Program-made: the position numbers and the translations under genes
Notes under the pieces: model-generated
What the model was told of the DNA's origin: nothing
Database searches by the model: none
Seen by the model: the letters and a program-made list of their open reading frames with translations, nothing else
Assembly (NCBI GenBank): GCA_036562565.1
Contig: DATCJY010000062.1
Coordinates: 1 to 49,374, forward strand
Source: DATCJY01 sp036562565
GTDB lineage: Bacteria; Bacteroidota; Bacteroidia; Flavobacteriales_D; Sanyastnellaceae
Length of the DNA stretch: 49,374 nucleotides
Direction of reading: 5' to 3'
Shown: positions 42,087 to 49,374 of the stretch, in pieces
Position numbering within the stretch: the stretch's first letter is position 1
Layout: each line of letters opens with the position of its first letter

Positions 42087-42157
42087 GGTCCTGTGGCCGA
42101 GTGGCTAGGCAGAGCTCTGCAAAAGCTCGTACTGCGGTTCGAATCCGCACGGGACCT
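42087..42157 (+). tRNA. tRNA-Cys (anticodon GCA)
   Basis: Folds as a complete 71-nt cloverleaf. Acceptor GGTCCTG pairs with CGGGACC; D-stem GCC/GGC; anticodon stem GAGCT/AGCTC with loop CTGCAAA giving anticodon GCA; T-stem TGCGG/CCGCA with loop TTCGAAT; discriminator base U. The 3' CCA is not encoded (CAA follows), as usual in Bacteroidota. It has its own promoter element and a hairpin after it. Confidence 0.97.
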
Positions 42158-42167
42158 CAACAAAAGG

Positions 42168-42196
42168 AAAGGTTGCTGATATCGGCAACCTTTTTT
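42168..42196. terminator. Terminator after tRNA-Cys
   Basis: The 20-base self-complementary stretch 42171-42190 (GGTTGCTGAT / ATCGGCAACC, one G-T pair) is followed by TTTTTTATTT on the plus strand. On the minus strand a weaker T-rich tail follows, so it may also serve the AsmA-like gene. Confidence 0.8.
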
Positions 42197-42220
42197 ATTT
42201 CAATGAATTAAATTCATTTT

Positions 42221-44872
42221 TTATTCGCGCTCCTGAAGCCACTTGGGTGTTTTCTTTTTCTTGTCATCCGCTGTTTTTTGAGGTTCAGAGGTCTGTTGTT
42301 TCACCGGAGGAGTGGGTTGGTTCTTGGGGGCCGGGTCGGCATCTTCCCACTCTATGGTCATTTTGCTGCCGGGCTTTTGTTCGGGTTCTTCTTTGTAACT
42401 TCCTACGTCTTTGTTCTTTTTGAAAAGACCCAATTCTTCTTTGAGTAGGGCTTTTACATTCTGTTTCTCAGCTTGTCTCTCTTGCTGACGGACTTCCCGC
42501 GCTACTTCTTTGTCAATTCCAAATGTCGGATTATCAATGGTGCCGCGCATGTATACAAAAAGCTTTTTGCCAAGTCCGTCATCGGCTACCTCATACTCGC
42601 GCTCTTTGCGCACCAATACATCTCGAAGATTGAACCCTATCGTATAATCAATCTTGTTGTCGAATGTGTGTTTGCCTCGCGCGGATATATCCAGTGCACT
42701 ACTCTTGATGTCCATAGCCGGAATGATGATGGTGTTGTTTTTTATCTCAATCACGTTCTCCATTCGGGAGAAGCTGATGTGTTTGAGGCGCTCAGCAAAC
42801 TTGTCCGCATTCACAAATGGTGCAGAAAGTTTGTTGTTTTTCACATAGGTCGCTACCTGTTGCAATGACTCCAGCCCGATGAGCTGACCGTTGTCTATTG
42901 ATATATCGATAAGGCTTTCCACCTTGGCAGGATTGATCTCCAACGCTTTGGAAACCGTTGTTCTGAACTGAACATTGGCATTGGTTACTCCCCGCAAATG
43001 TGCATCGGTAATGAAGGTTTGATCAAAGTTTTCGAAGGCAGTGAAGAGCTTTTGGATGTTGATGTTCTTCAGCGTTGCAAGACAATTCAACTTGTAGTTG
43101 TTGTCTGTGTTTTGGGACATGGCAATCTGTGCATTGAATGTCCCATCAGCAGTTTGAAACGATACGGGGTCAATGGTTAGTTTGAATCCATCAAGAGTGG
43201 CAATGCCTTTTACTTGGTTCGCCTCGAACTTGCGGAATATGAATTTATCAATGGTGGTGTTCAGCGCAAAATCAATGCGCTCAGGCAGTTCAAAATAATA
43301 CTCTGTTTTGTTGGATGTGGAACCGGAGGTCTCCACAAGGTTCGTGAAATCAAGCAATCGCGAATGGAGTTTTGCATTCAGGTAAAGGTGCTCGTTGGTT
43401 GTGGTAAGAAATGGGACGAGGTTTTTGATGCTACCGTTGATAGTGAAATCACTTCCGTTTACTTCACCTGAGAAGTTCTTTACGCTTACATCCCGATTGT
43501 CAAATGAGATTTCGCTGTCAACCTTTGAGAAGAAGCGATTGGAGTTCTTGAGTTTGGCCTTTGCGTCTTTGAGATGGGCTGTGCCGGTAGTGTTCAGTGC
43601 TTTCCAGTTGTAGGCACTGTCAGCTTCAATGTATTTGAGATTGCCTGTGATGCGTGCATGGGCTGCTATATGCCCACTGCATATTTCTAATGTATCCCAA
43701 GCAAAGAAGCGTTTGAGGTTTTGCAAATCAGTTTGTGCATTGACCGATAAATCCAACACAGGGTCATTTAGGTTTTTGATAATGCCTTGTACATCTACAT
43801 AACCCGCTTCCAGTCTGGATTTGATGCTGCGTATCGAAAGCGTATTTTCTTTTTCACCTGAAACGAAGCGCATCTCACATGTGAGGTCATCAAACTTCAA
43901 ATCACTCGGCTTGTGTCGCAAGACTCCATCGTTCACCACAAAATGTACATCCGTAACAGGAACATTCTTGCCATATGTATTTCCTTTGATTTTTATCTCT
44001 GCTCTTACCGAGCCATTTGCATGGTAGTCTTTGAGTTTGGCTTGTTGTGTGGGATTGAGACTGGCCACAACTTCTTTCAGGTTCAGGTCATCACTGTTGA
44101 TCGTTAAATCAATGCTTGATTTTTCGGATGTATTCACGATGCCATGGATGATGAATGGCATTTTCTCCACTTTCAGTTTGCTTTTCTTGAAAGTGTAAAT
44201 AGCGTTTTCCATGTTGGCATCCAGCTGACCTTTAATCTCAATGTTTTTGTCAATGGCATAGTCTTCCTTGCCGCTTTTGAGGTGATGTAAACGGCCTTCA
44301 AGGCTGACATCCAATGTGAACTGTGAACTGGAGAAATTTCCTTTTCCGACTGCGGATTCAGCGTTGAGCTGCATGAAGAATTCGTTCTTCTTATGGTCAA
44401 GTGAAAAGCGCGTATTGTTTAAAGTAATGCGTTGGAGCTCCAGTTTGAAATCATTACTCTTATCATCCGATGTTTTCCAAAAATGCCAGTTGTCAGCGCC
44501 TTTGGCATCTACCTTCAATCTTCCCAACGCATTATCAGCTTTAACTGCATGAATGCTGTATTTGCCGCGGAACAAATCAAGCAACCCAAATTCCAAAAAA
44601 ACTTTATCGGCATAAAACAGCGTGTCGCCCGTCTTAAACGTTTCAGGGATATAGACGTCTTCCACAACAATGGATGCATTGGGAAATGTTTTCCAATAGG
44701 TGAGACCAGTTTTGCCGAAGCTCACATCGGTAACGAAATAGTTTTTGGCCTCTTCTTTAGCGAGGGCGATAACATCCTCCTCAAAGTAGCGCAGTACAAT
44801 GAAAACACCTGAACCAAAGAGCAATACAATGCTCAATAGGCCGATGAGTATGCGCTTGAGAATCTTGTTCAC
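42221..44872 (-). CDS. AsmA-like envelope protein
   Basis: An 883-residue protein with one N-terminal membrane helix (about 8-29) and a long beta-rich periplasmic part. It matches the AsmA group: an early block LTYWKTFPNASIVVEDVYI, repeating strands along the whole length, and a late AsmA C-terminal region (DISARGKHTFDNKIDYTIGFNLRDVL, GTIDNPTFGIDKE). AsmA-type proteins are thought to move phospholipids between membranes through a hydrophobic groove. The C-terminus is a charged Lys/Pro/Glu-rich tail of about 70 residues that is probably disordered. Start codon GTG; no ATG fits before the helix. Confidence 0.88.
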   Translation of the reverse strand: MNKILKRILIGLLSIVLLFGSGVFIVLRYFEEDVIALAKEEAKNYFVTDVSFGKTGLTYWKTFPNASIVVEDVYIPETFKTGDTLFYADKVFLEFGLLDLFRGKYSIHAVKADNALGRLKVDAKGADNWHFWKTSDDKSNDFKLELQRITLNNTRFSLDHKKNEFFMQLNAESAVGKGNFSSSQFTLDVSLEGRLHHLKSGKEDYAIDKNIEIKGQLDANMENAIYTFKKSKLKVEKMPFIIHGIVNTSEKSSIDLTINSDDLNLKEVVASLNPTQQAKLKDYHANGSVRAEIKIKGNTYGKNVPVTDVHFVVNDGVLRHKPSDLKFDDLTCEMRFVSGEKENTLSIRSIKSRLEAGYVDVQGIIKNLNDPVLDLSVNAQTDLQNLKRFFAWDTLEICSGHIAAHARITGNLKYIEADSAYNWKALNTTGTAHLKDAKAKLKNSNRFFSKVDSEISFDNRDVSVKNFSGEVNGSDFTINGSIKNLVPFLTTTNEHLYLNAKLHSRLLDFTNLVETSGSTSNKTEYYFELPERIDFALNTTIDKFIFRKFEANQVKGIATLDGFKLTIDPVSFQTADGTFNAQIAMSQNTDNNYKLNCLATLKNINIQKLFTAFENFDQTFITDAHLRGVTNANVQFRTTVSKALEINPAKVESLIDISIDNGQLIGLESLQQVATYVKNNKLSAPFVNADKFAERLKHISFSRMENVIEIKNNTIIIPAMDIKSSALDISARGKHTFDNKIDYTIGFNLRDVLVRKEREYEVADDGLGKKLFVYMRGTIDNPTFGIDKEVAREVRQQERQAEKQNVKALLKEELGLFKKNKDVGSYKEEPEQKPGSKMTIEWEDADPAPKNQPTPPVKQQTSEPQKTADDKKKKTPKWLQERE

Positions 44873-45038
44873 CGCTGTTGTATGATTGAATTGCTACAAC
44901 TTGTGAAGGTAGAACTGTAAATGGGGATTAAAATTTTGGTAGCCATTTCATTTCTGACAAAGGATTGTTAAAGCGATTCTGATGTTAGCTTATTCCACCA
45001 AAGCTCAGAAAACAGAAAGTTATAAATCTAGATAACGG

Positions 45039-45070
45039 TTTGCACTCGCGCCATGGAGCCACGTTATTTG
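45039..45070 (+). promoter_or_regulatory. Putative trpS promoter
   Basis: TTTG (45039-45042), 20 bp, then GTTATTTG (45063-45070), one mismatch from TAnnTTTG; the start codon follows 28 bp later. The spacing is the normal one for Bacteroidota. Confidence 0.55.
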
Positions 45071-45098
45071 CACTTTCAAAACATCATCTGAATAATAT

Positions 45099-46070
45099 AT
45101 GAAACGTGTTCTTACGGGTATTCAAAGTACCGGTACGCCTCACTTGGGCAACATCCTTGGTGCAGTGAAACCTGCTATTGCAATGAGCAATGACCCCGAT
45201 ACAGAGGCATTTTTCTTCATTGCCAATCTACACTCTCTTACAACCATCAAAGACGCAGCAACCATGCGTTACAACACCTATGCGGTGGCTGCTACTTGGC
45301 TCGCATTTGGTTTGGATATCGAGAAAAATACGTTTTATCGCCAAAGCGATGTTCCGGAGGTTACGGAGCTTTCATGGTATTTGTCATGCTTCACGCCTTA
45401 TCCGATGTTGGCTAACGCACATAGCTTCAAAGACAAGAGCAACCGCTTGAGCGATGTCAATGGTGGATTGTTCACTTACCCGGTTTTGATGGCGTGCGAT
45501 ATTCTGATGTATGATGCCAACGTGGTTCCGGTGGGAAAAGACCAACTTCAACACCTTGAGATCACCAGGGATATAGCCAGCTCATTCAATAATAAAATGG
45601 GTGAAACATTTGTACTTCCTGAAGCTTCAGTGAATGAAGCGGTGAAGGTGGTGCCCGGTACTGATGGACAAAAGATGAGCAAGAGCTACAACAACTTCAT
45701 CAATATTTTCTTGAGTGAAAAGGAGTTGAAGGATGTAGTGAACAAGAAGATTGTTACCGATGCCACTGCGTTGGAAGACCCGAAAGACGCTGAAAACAGT
45801 GTGGTTTATCAATTGTTCAAATTGGTTGCACCGGCTGAGCGAGCGGCTGAGATGAAAGCAAAACTTGAAGCCGGTGGTTATGGTTGGGGACATGCCAAGA
45901 AGGAATTGTTGGATGTACTCATCACTGAATTTGCCAAAGAGCGCGAGTTGTTTAATTATTACATGAACAACACTAAAGAACTTGATGAGAAACTTGCTGT
46001 TGGTGCTTTGAAAGCAAGGGCAGTGGCAAAGGCTACGCTTAAACGCGTTCGTGAGAAACTCGGTTATTAA
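45099..46070 (+). CDS. trpS: Tryptophan-tRNA ligase
   Basis: Charges tRNA-Trp. The 323-residue class I synthetase has the HIGH-type motif PHLGN (14-18) and KMSKS at 192-196 (GTDGQKMSKSYNN), plus the tryptophan-pocket region MACDILMYDANVVPVGKDQLQH with the usual Asp and Gln. Length is normal. It stands alone with its own promoter and terminator. I see no T-box or trp leader in the 226-bp gap upstream. Confidence 0.97.
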   Translation: MKRVLTGIQSTGTPHLGNILGAVKPAIAMSNDPDTEAFFFIANLHSLTTIKDAATMRYNTYAVAATWLAFGLDIEKNTFYRQSDVPEVTELSWYLSCFTPYPMLANAHSFKDKSNRLSDVNGGLFTYPVLMACDILMYDANVVPVGKDQLQHLEITRDIASSFNNKMGETFVLPEASVNEAVKVVPGTDGQKMSKSYNNFINIFLSEKELKDVVNKKIVTDATALEDPKDAENSVVYQLFKLVAPAERAAEMKAKLEAGGYGWGHAKKELLDVLITEFAKERELFNYYMNNTKELDEKLAVGALKARAVAKATLKRVREKLGY

Positions 46071-46090
46071 GCTTACGCTAATGGATATAA

Positions 46091-46122
46091 GAAAGCCCAT
46101 GCAGCCAGAGCATGGGCTTTTT
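46091..46122 (+). terminator. Rho-independent terminator of trpS
   Basis: AAAGCCCATGC (46092-46102) pairs with GCATGGGCTTT (46110-46120) around a seven-base loop, followed by TT and a T-rich tail. Confidence 0.9.
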
Positions 46123-46239
46123 CATTTCTGAAAGTAAGTAATAGCGAGTGAGCAAAAGGAATGATTTGGTTTTCCCTGGATTGGATTTTCATTTAGACAC
46201 GCAGCATAATTCTGCCGCTGCTTTCAAACAGTAAAATTT

Positions 46240-46857
46240 TTATTCCATACCAGGCACACAGTTGCACGGTGGTGAAAAGATGACCTTCGCATGTGGAAGT
46301 GAACCCAACAATCGGTCACGTGTGCTATAGTTGAGCTGGTTGTTGAGGATGTCCAGTACTTTCAATTTTTTCAATTCACCCAATGAGTTGGGATAGTAAT
46401 AAATAGGATTGTCCCACAGGATGAGGTATTGAAGCTCTGTGAGATGATCAATGTTTTCCGGAATCATACCAATGAGGTTGTCGGATAAATCGAGCTTCGT
46501 GAGTTGTTTCAGTTGCAGCACGGCCGGTGTAATACTGTCTATCTGGTTGTGGCTGCAACTCAACACTTCGAGGTTTTCCAGCTGCGCTATCTCATCTGGA
46601 ATCATCGTGATTTTATTTTTATCCAAAACCAACTCCCGCAGATTCTTGAGTTGAAATATTTCTGAAGGCACTTCTCGTAGCTTCAGTTTTACGAGGTGAA
46701 GACGGAAGACTTTTTCTGGATTTTCAAGAGCGGAGTCTAAGGAGCGATAAATGCGCAAAGAATCATGGGAAGTAATTTCTGCCTGTTGTGCATAGAGCGA
46801 AGGAGCTTGTATTGCAACAAACGCCAGAATAGCTATGTACCTCAAAAATCTCAGCAT
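46240..46857 (-). CDS. Exported leucine-rich-repeat protein
   Basis: A 205-residue protein with signal peptide 1-24 (ending SLYAQ) and about six leucine-rich repeats of 23 residues each, between about 53 and 178, for example LVLDKNKITMIPDEIAQLE and LDLSDNLIGMIPENIDHLTE. The consensus L-x-L-x-x-N-x-I/L-x-x-I-P is the plant/typical-type spacing. It ends with a CNC pair (SPPCNCVPGME), probably a disulfide cap. No enzymatic domain. Its ATG lies 7 bp inside the ribF 3' end, so it is co-transcribed with ribF, most likely without functional connection. Ligand unknown. Confidence 0.88.
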   Translation of the reverse strand: MLRFLRYIAILAFVAIQAPSLYAQQAEITSHDSLRIYRSLDSALENPEKVFRLHLVKLKLREVPSEIFQLKNLRELVLDKNKITMIPDEIAQLENLEVLSCSHNQIDSITPAVLQLKQLTKLDLSDNLIGMIPENIDHLTELQYLILWDNPIYYYPNSLGELKKLKVLDILNNQLNYSTRDRLLGSLPHAKVIFSPPCNCVPGME

Positions 46858-47777
46858 AAACTTTTGGCCAGCTCTACATCGTTGGCAATATGAACCAACA
46901 TTTCATCAATCGAGCCAAACTTCTTCTCTTCGCGTATATAATCAACAAATTCAAGAGTAACGGTCTGTCCGTAGATGTCTTGATTGAAGTCGATGATAAA
47001 GACTTCGATGGTCGCTGCGGAGTTGCTATGTACGGTTGGGCGCACGCCAATACTCAAAGCACCTTTATGTACCTGACCATTCACATGCACATTCACCGCA
47101 TATACTCCGTAAGCGGGTACTAGCTTGAACGCATAGTCTACTTGAATATTGGCTGTAGGATAGCCGAATTTGCGACCGTTGCCATCGCCTTGTACTACTT
47201 TTCCGGTGAGGCGATATTTATAGCCCAAGTATTTTTCAGCGTCTTTCACTCGGCCTTCCTTGAGTGCCTGACGAATCTTGGTGGAGCTGACATTGATGTC
47301 GTCAATTTCATGAGCCGGAATTTCTTTCACGCCAAAGCCAAACACTTCCGATAGCTCCACGAGCGTACTATGGTCGCCTTCTCGGTTGCGACCAAAGCGA
47401 TGGTCATATCCCACCACAACTGTATGTGCCCCAATGCCCGTCACCAGCAAATCACGCACGTAATCATATGCAGATATGCGTGAAAAATCGAGTGAAAAAG
47501 GATAAACGACCAAGTGCTCAATACCTGCCTCTCGCAGGAGTTCTGCCTTTTCTTCAGGAGTGTTGAGCAACTGAATATTGTGATCATCCGGATGGAGCAC
47601 CATGCGCGGATGAGGATAAAACGTGAGTAGGACCGTTTCGCCATCTACGGCTTCGGCAAGCTGTTTCAATTGTTGGATGATGCTGCGATGACCTAAGTGC
47701 ACACCATCAAATGTCCCTATGGTTACCACGGGATTTTTGAGCTTCTGTAGGCCGGCAAAACCAGTATAAATTTTCAC
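46851..47777 (-). CDS. ribF: Bifunctional riboflavin kinase/FAD synthetase
   Basis: Makes FMN and FAD from riboflavin. The 308-residue protein has the N-terminal nucleotidyltransferase domain with VTIGTFDGVHLGH (19-31) and VVVGYDHRFGRNREGD, followed by ISSTKIR-type motif VSSTKIRQALKEGRV and the C-terminal kinase domain with VVQGDGNGRKFGYPTANIQ and PAYGVYAV. Length is normal. Start is GTG at 47777. No FMN riboswitch is seen in the 106-bp gap upstream. Confidence 0.96.
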   Translation of the reverse strand: MKIYTGFAGLQKLKNPVVTIGTFDGVHLGHRSIIQQLKQLAEAVDGETVLLTFYPHPRMVLHPDDHNIQLLNTPEEKAELLREAGIEHLVVYPFSLDFSRISAYDYVRDLLVTGIGAHTVVVGYDHRFGRNREGDHSTLVELSEVFGFGVKEIPAHEIDDINVSSTKIRQALKEGRVKDAEKYLGYKYRLTGKVVQGDGNGRKFGYPTANIQVDYAFKLVPAYGVYAVNVHVNGQVHKGALSIGVRPTVHSNSAATIEVFIIDFNQDIYGQTVTLEFVDYIREEKKFGSIDEMLVHIANDVELAKSLC

Positions 47778-47883
47778 GAGGGCGAAAGTAAGTAGAAGAA
47801 TGAATAGACCTGATGTCTATGGTTCTGCTGTGTGTCTTTCATCATGCTCAACCGTAGTTGGTGCAACGGAAAGGAGCTCAATT

Positions 47884-48747
47884 TTACTCCACACTCGGTT
47901 GCTTCTGCTTCTTCACGGGGATATAACCACCCAATGCCCAAGAGCGTTCTATGAAGGTAATTTGTTGTTTGGCACGGCTTGGCAAGTGGTCTTCCAGCAT
48001 GATATCGGTGAGGTTGGCCCAACCCACTTGTGCCGTTGCTTGCAAGAAGAAATAATTGAAGAACTCATAGCGGAAACCTGCATGTACACTGGCTCCATAA
48101 CCTGCTAAGTGTAGTTTGTTCCGATGATGTTCGCCCAAAAAAGTAAAGTCTGTCCATGGCAACATTGCACCCACTGAAGCCGATGCATTCATGGCCAAAA
48201 CATGCTTTTTGTTTGCTGATTCGTAGAATGGAATACGCTGTTCAATAGCCAAGCGAATAAAGTTGAATCCATCGCTGTGGTGATAATCCATAAAGCCCGG
48301 ATCATAGAGCATGTAAGTGTTGTTGAACGTACCGGTATAATTGGGTGCGATGTATTTCTCTGCATCAATGTAGCCGTCTATTCCCACCACTTGGGTTTGA
48401 ATGATGTGGTACTTCATATGGTCCCAGCCCAAGGATAGTGCGGTGTTGTCCTTAATGTAATAACCAAGGCGAAAATTGAACTGAGGAACCGTGAATTGTG
48501 TGGGATCAAAATAGACTTTTCCAAATTTCTCAGGCATGTCCTCAGCGGCTACATCGAAGAGCGTGAAGTCAAATCCTTCGCCCTTGTAATGAATGTCACT
48601 GCGGTTATAATAGGCACGATTGTAGCCCCAGGTTACAAACAAATTTCCTTTCTTTGAATTACCGGTAGGAATTAAACCTCCAAGCCTTTCCTGTGCGTGC
48701 GACTGGATAGCGAAGGTCAACGCAAGAACAACCAATAAACGACTCAC
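47884..48747 (-). CDS. Predicted outer-membrane beta-barrel protein
   Basis: A 287-residue protein with signal peptide (ending SHAQ, about 19) and a pattern of alternating hydrophobic and aromatic residues through the whole length (NLFVTWGYNRAYYNRSDIH, FNFRLGYYIKDNTALSLGWDHMKYHI, AGYGASVHAGFRYEFFNYFFLQ), typical of an outer-membrane barrel. I do not know the family name or ligand. The start is GTG. It is transcribed divergently from yraN with only 38 bp between the start codons, so the two promoters must overlap. Confidence 0.78.
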   Translation of the reverse strand: MSRLLVVLALTFAIQSHAQERLGGLIPTGNSKKGNLFVTWGYNRAYYNRSDIHYKGEGFDFTLFDVAAEDMPEKFGKVYFDPTQFTVPQFNFRLGYYIKDNTALSLGWDHMKYHIIQTQVVGIDGYIDAEKYIAPNYTGTFNNTYMLYDPGFMDYHHSDGFNFIRLAIEQRIPFYESANKKHVLAMNASASVGAMLPWTDFTFLGEHHRNKLHLAGYGASVHAGFRYEFFNYFFLQATAQVGWANLTDIMLEDHLPSRAKQQITFIERSWALGGYIPVKKQKQPSVE

Positions 48748-48785
48748 GGTGAAAATAAATTTTGAGCAAAATTATTCTGTTCTTC

Positions 48786-49160
48786 ATGAAAGAGGGAAAA
48801 GAAAAAAACAAAGAGAAAGGTGATGAAGGTGAGGCCATGGCAGCTGCATTTCTCGAGCAAAAGGGCTACACCATTCGTGAACGCAAATGGAAATATGAGC
48901 GTTACGAGATTGACCTCATTGCCGAGAAGGCTGATGTCATTGTGTTTGTGGAAGTTAAGCTACGTTATAGCGATACTTTTGGTGAACCATGGGAAGCAGT
49001 GAACAAAGCCAAACGACAGAAGATTTGTGCCGGAGCCGATGCTTACATTCATCAATATGATATTTATCAGGAGCCGCGATTTGACATTATTTCAATTATC
49101 AAATCAGGAAGGGAGTTTCGTCTAGAGCACATTGAAGAGGCTTTTTGGCCAATGGCCTAG
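48786..49160 (+). CDS. YraN family (UPF0102) putative endonuclease
   Basis: A 124-residue soluble protein of the YraN family, with a Holliday-junction-resolvase-like PD-(D/E)xK fold. Candidate active-site residues: Glu14/Glu16 (GDEGEAMAAAFL), Asp43 (YEIDLIAEK), and Glu56 with Lys58 (VFVEVKLR). It also shows NKAKRQKICAGADAYI and RFDIISI, both conserved. No enzymatic activity has been firmly shown for the family. I use the ATG at 48786; a TTG eight codons earlier would overlap the promoter region. Confidence 0.92.
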   Translation: MKEGKEKNKEKGDEGEAMAAAFLEQKGYTIRERKWKYERYEIDLIAEKADVIVFVEVKLRYSDTFGEPWEAVNKAKRQKICAGADAYIHQYDIYQEPRFDIISIIKSGREFRLEHIEEAFWPMA

Positions 49161-49187
49161 TCTAGTTGGGTGTAACATTCGTTACCA

Positions 49188-49216
49188 TTTGCGTTGCCTT
49201 TTTATCGCGAAATTTG
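49188..49216 (+). promoter_or_regulatory. Putative trxA promoter
   Basis: TTTG (49188-49191), 17 bp, then GAAATTTG (49209-49216), one or two mismatches from TAnnTTTG; the start codon follows at 49242. Confidence 0.45.
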
Positions 49217-49241
49217 TGCATACACTGGAAACTACATTTTC

Positions 49242-49374
49242 ATGACATTCAAAGAGATTATTCAAAGCGAAAAACCGGTTCTTATCGACTTCTTTGCAGA
49301 GTGGTGTGGCCCATGCCAAACACTGAAACCCATTCTGGAGGAAGTAAAATCCAAGGTGGGTGACAAAGCCACAA
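49242..49374 (+). CDS. trxA: Thioredoxin, N-terminal part (truncated by window edge)
   Basis: Read directly from the sequence: ATG at 49242 and 44 codons to the edge. The product begins MTFKEIIQSEKPVLIDFFAE and has the active-site motif WCGPC at residues 21-25, followed by KPILEEVKSKVGDKA. This is the start of a small cytosolic thioredoxin, a general protein disulfide reductase. No signal peptide. The first helix is short compared with E. coli TrxA. Confidence 0.93.
   Translation, partial: MTFKEIIQSEKPVLIDFFAEWCGPCQTLKPILEEVKSKVGDKAT

Noticed and set aside
41921..42163. 80-codon open frame on the minus strand across the tRNA
   Set aside because: It covers the whole tRNA-Cys on the opposite strand and has no protein signature.
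44873..45098. T-box or trp attenuator upstream of trpS
   Set aside because: No T-box consensus, no Trp-rich leader peptide and no terminator hairpin in the 226 bp.
49166..49363. 65-codon open frame near the right end
   Set aside because: It is out of frame with the thioredoxin start at 49242, whose WCGPC motif decides the frame.
1..49374. Defence island, prophage or transposon
   Set aside because: No integrase, transposase, restriction, toxin-antitoxin or phage structural gene and no flanking repeats; gene content is housekeeping plus envelope and secretion functions.

Overview
The window looks like an ordinary chromosomal segment of a Bacteroidota bacterium, most like a Flavobacteriales-type genome (the order is an inference). 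Pointers are: type IX secretion (T9SS) cargo with C-terminal sorting domains, a PorP/SprF protein, a Pro-rich TonB, gcvH followed by vanZ, PnuC plus a kinase-only NadR, DUF2480 and DUF420 proteins, promoters with the Bacteroidota -7 element TAnnTTTG, and a tRNA gene without an encoded CCA. No insertion sequence, phage, CRISPR array or rRNA was seen. Both ends cut genes: a TonB protein at the left and a thioredoxin at the right.

Layout. 1-7.5 kb: TonB C-terminus, two divergent superoxide dismutases (one a lipoprotein, one cytosolic), gcvP, a free-methionine-sulfoxide reductase and an Ig-like lipoprotein. 7.5-18.6 kb: secretion region, with a 2863-residue fibronectin-type T9SS type A giant, then a PorP/SprF protein downstream of a type B (gliding-motility C-terminal) protein. 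18.7-25.7 kb: metallo-hydrolase, purD, a tiny secreted protein that is almost only a sorting domain, an SprT-like protease with an unlisted 59-residue lipoprotein gene, MlaE/MlaF, pnuC-nadR and vanZ. 25.7-32 kb: gcvH, a short TauE/SafE protein, an M28 peptidase-SDR pair, a Rieske-fold lipoprotein without cluster ligands, and a four-gene signalling operon (hypothetical, 7-TM protein, histidine kinase, NarL-type regulator) preceded by two copies of an 18-bp palindrome. 32-36.4 kb: tolC-hlyD-tsaB and an OmpA-like protein. 36.5-40.2 kb: a cytochrome oxidase assembly operon (subunit III, subunit IV, a Sco-fold protein without copper ligands, a true Sco, DUF420, a small CxxC membrane protein). 40.4-49.4 kb: DUF2480, a coiled-coil protein, tRNA-Cys, AsmA-like protein, trpS, leucine-rich-repeat protein, ribF, an outer-membrane protein, YraN and trxA.

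How the genes work together. Glycine cleavage is represented by gcvP and gcvH 20 kb apart with similar promoter architecture; gcvT is not here. NAD salvage is a two-gene unit (import, then phosphorylation of nicotinamide riboside). The oxidase operon lacks subunits I and II, so it is an accessory and assembly unit of a complex encoded elsewhere. The most promising unexplained material is the palindrome-preceded 7-TM/kinase/regulator operon, the tandem normal/degenerate Sco pair with its CxxC partner, the ligand-less Rieske lipoprotein, and the orphan sorting-domain protein. I found no clear-cut novel defence or mobile system.
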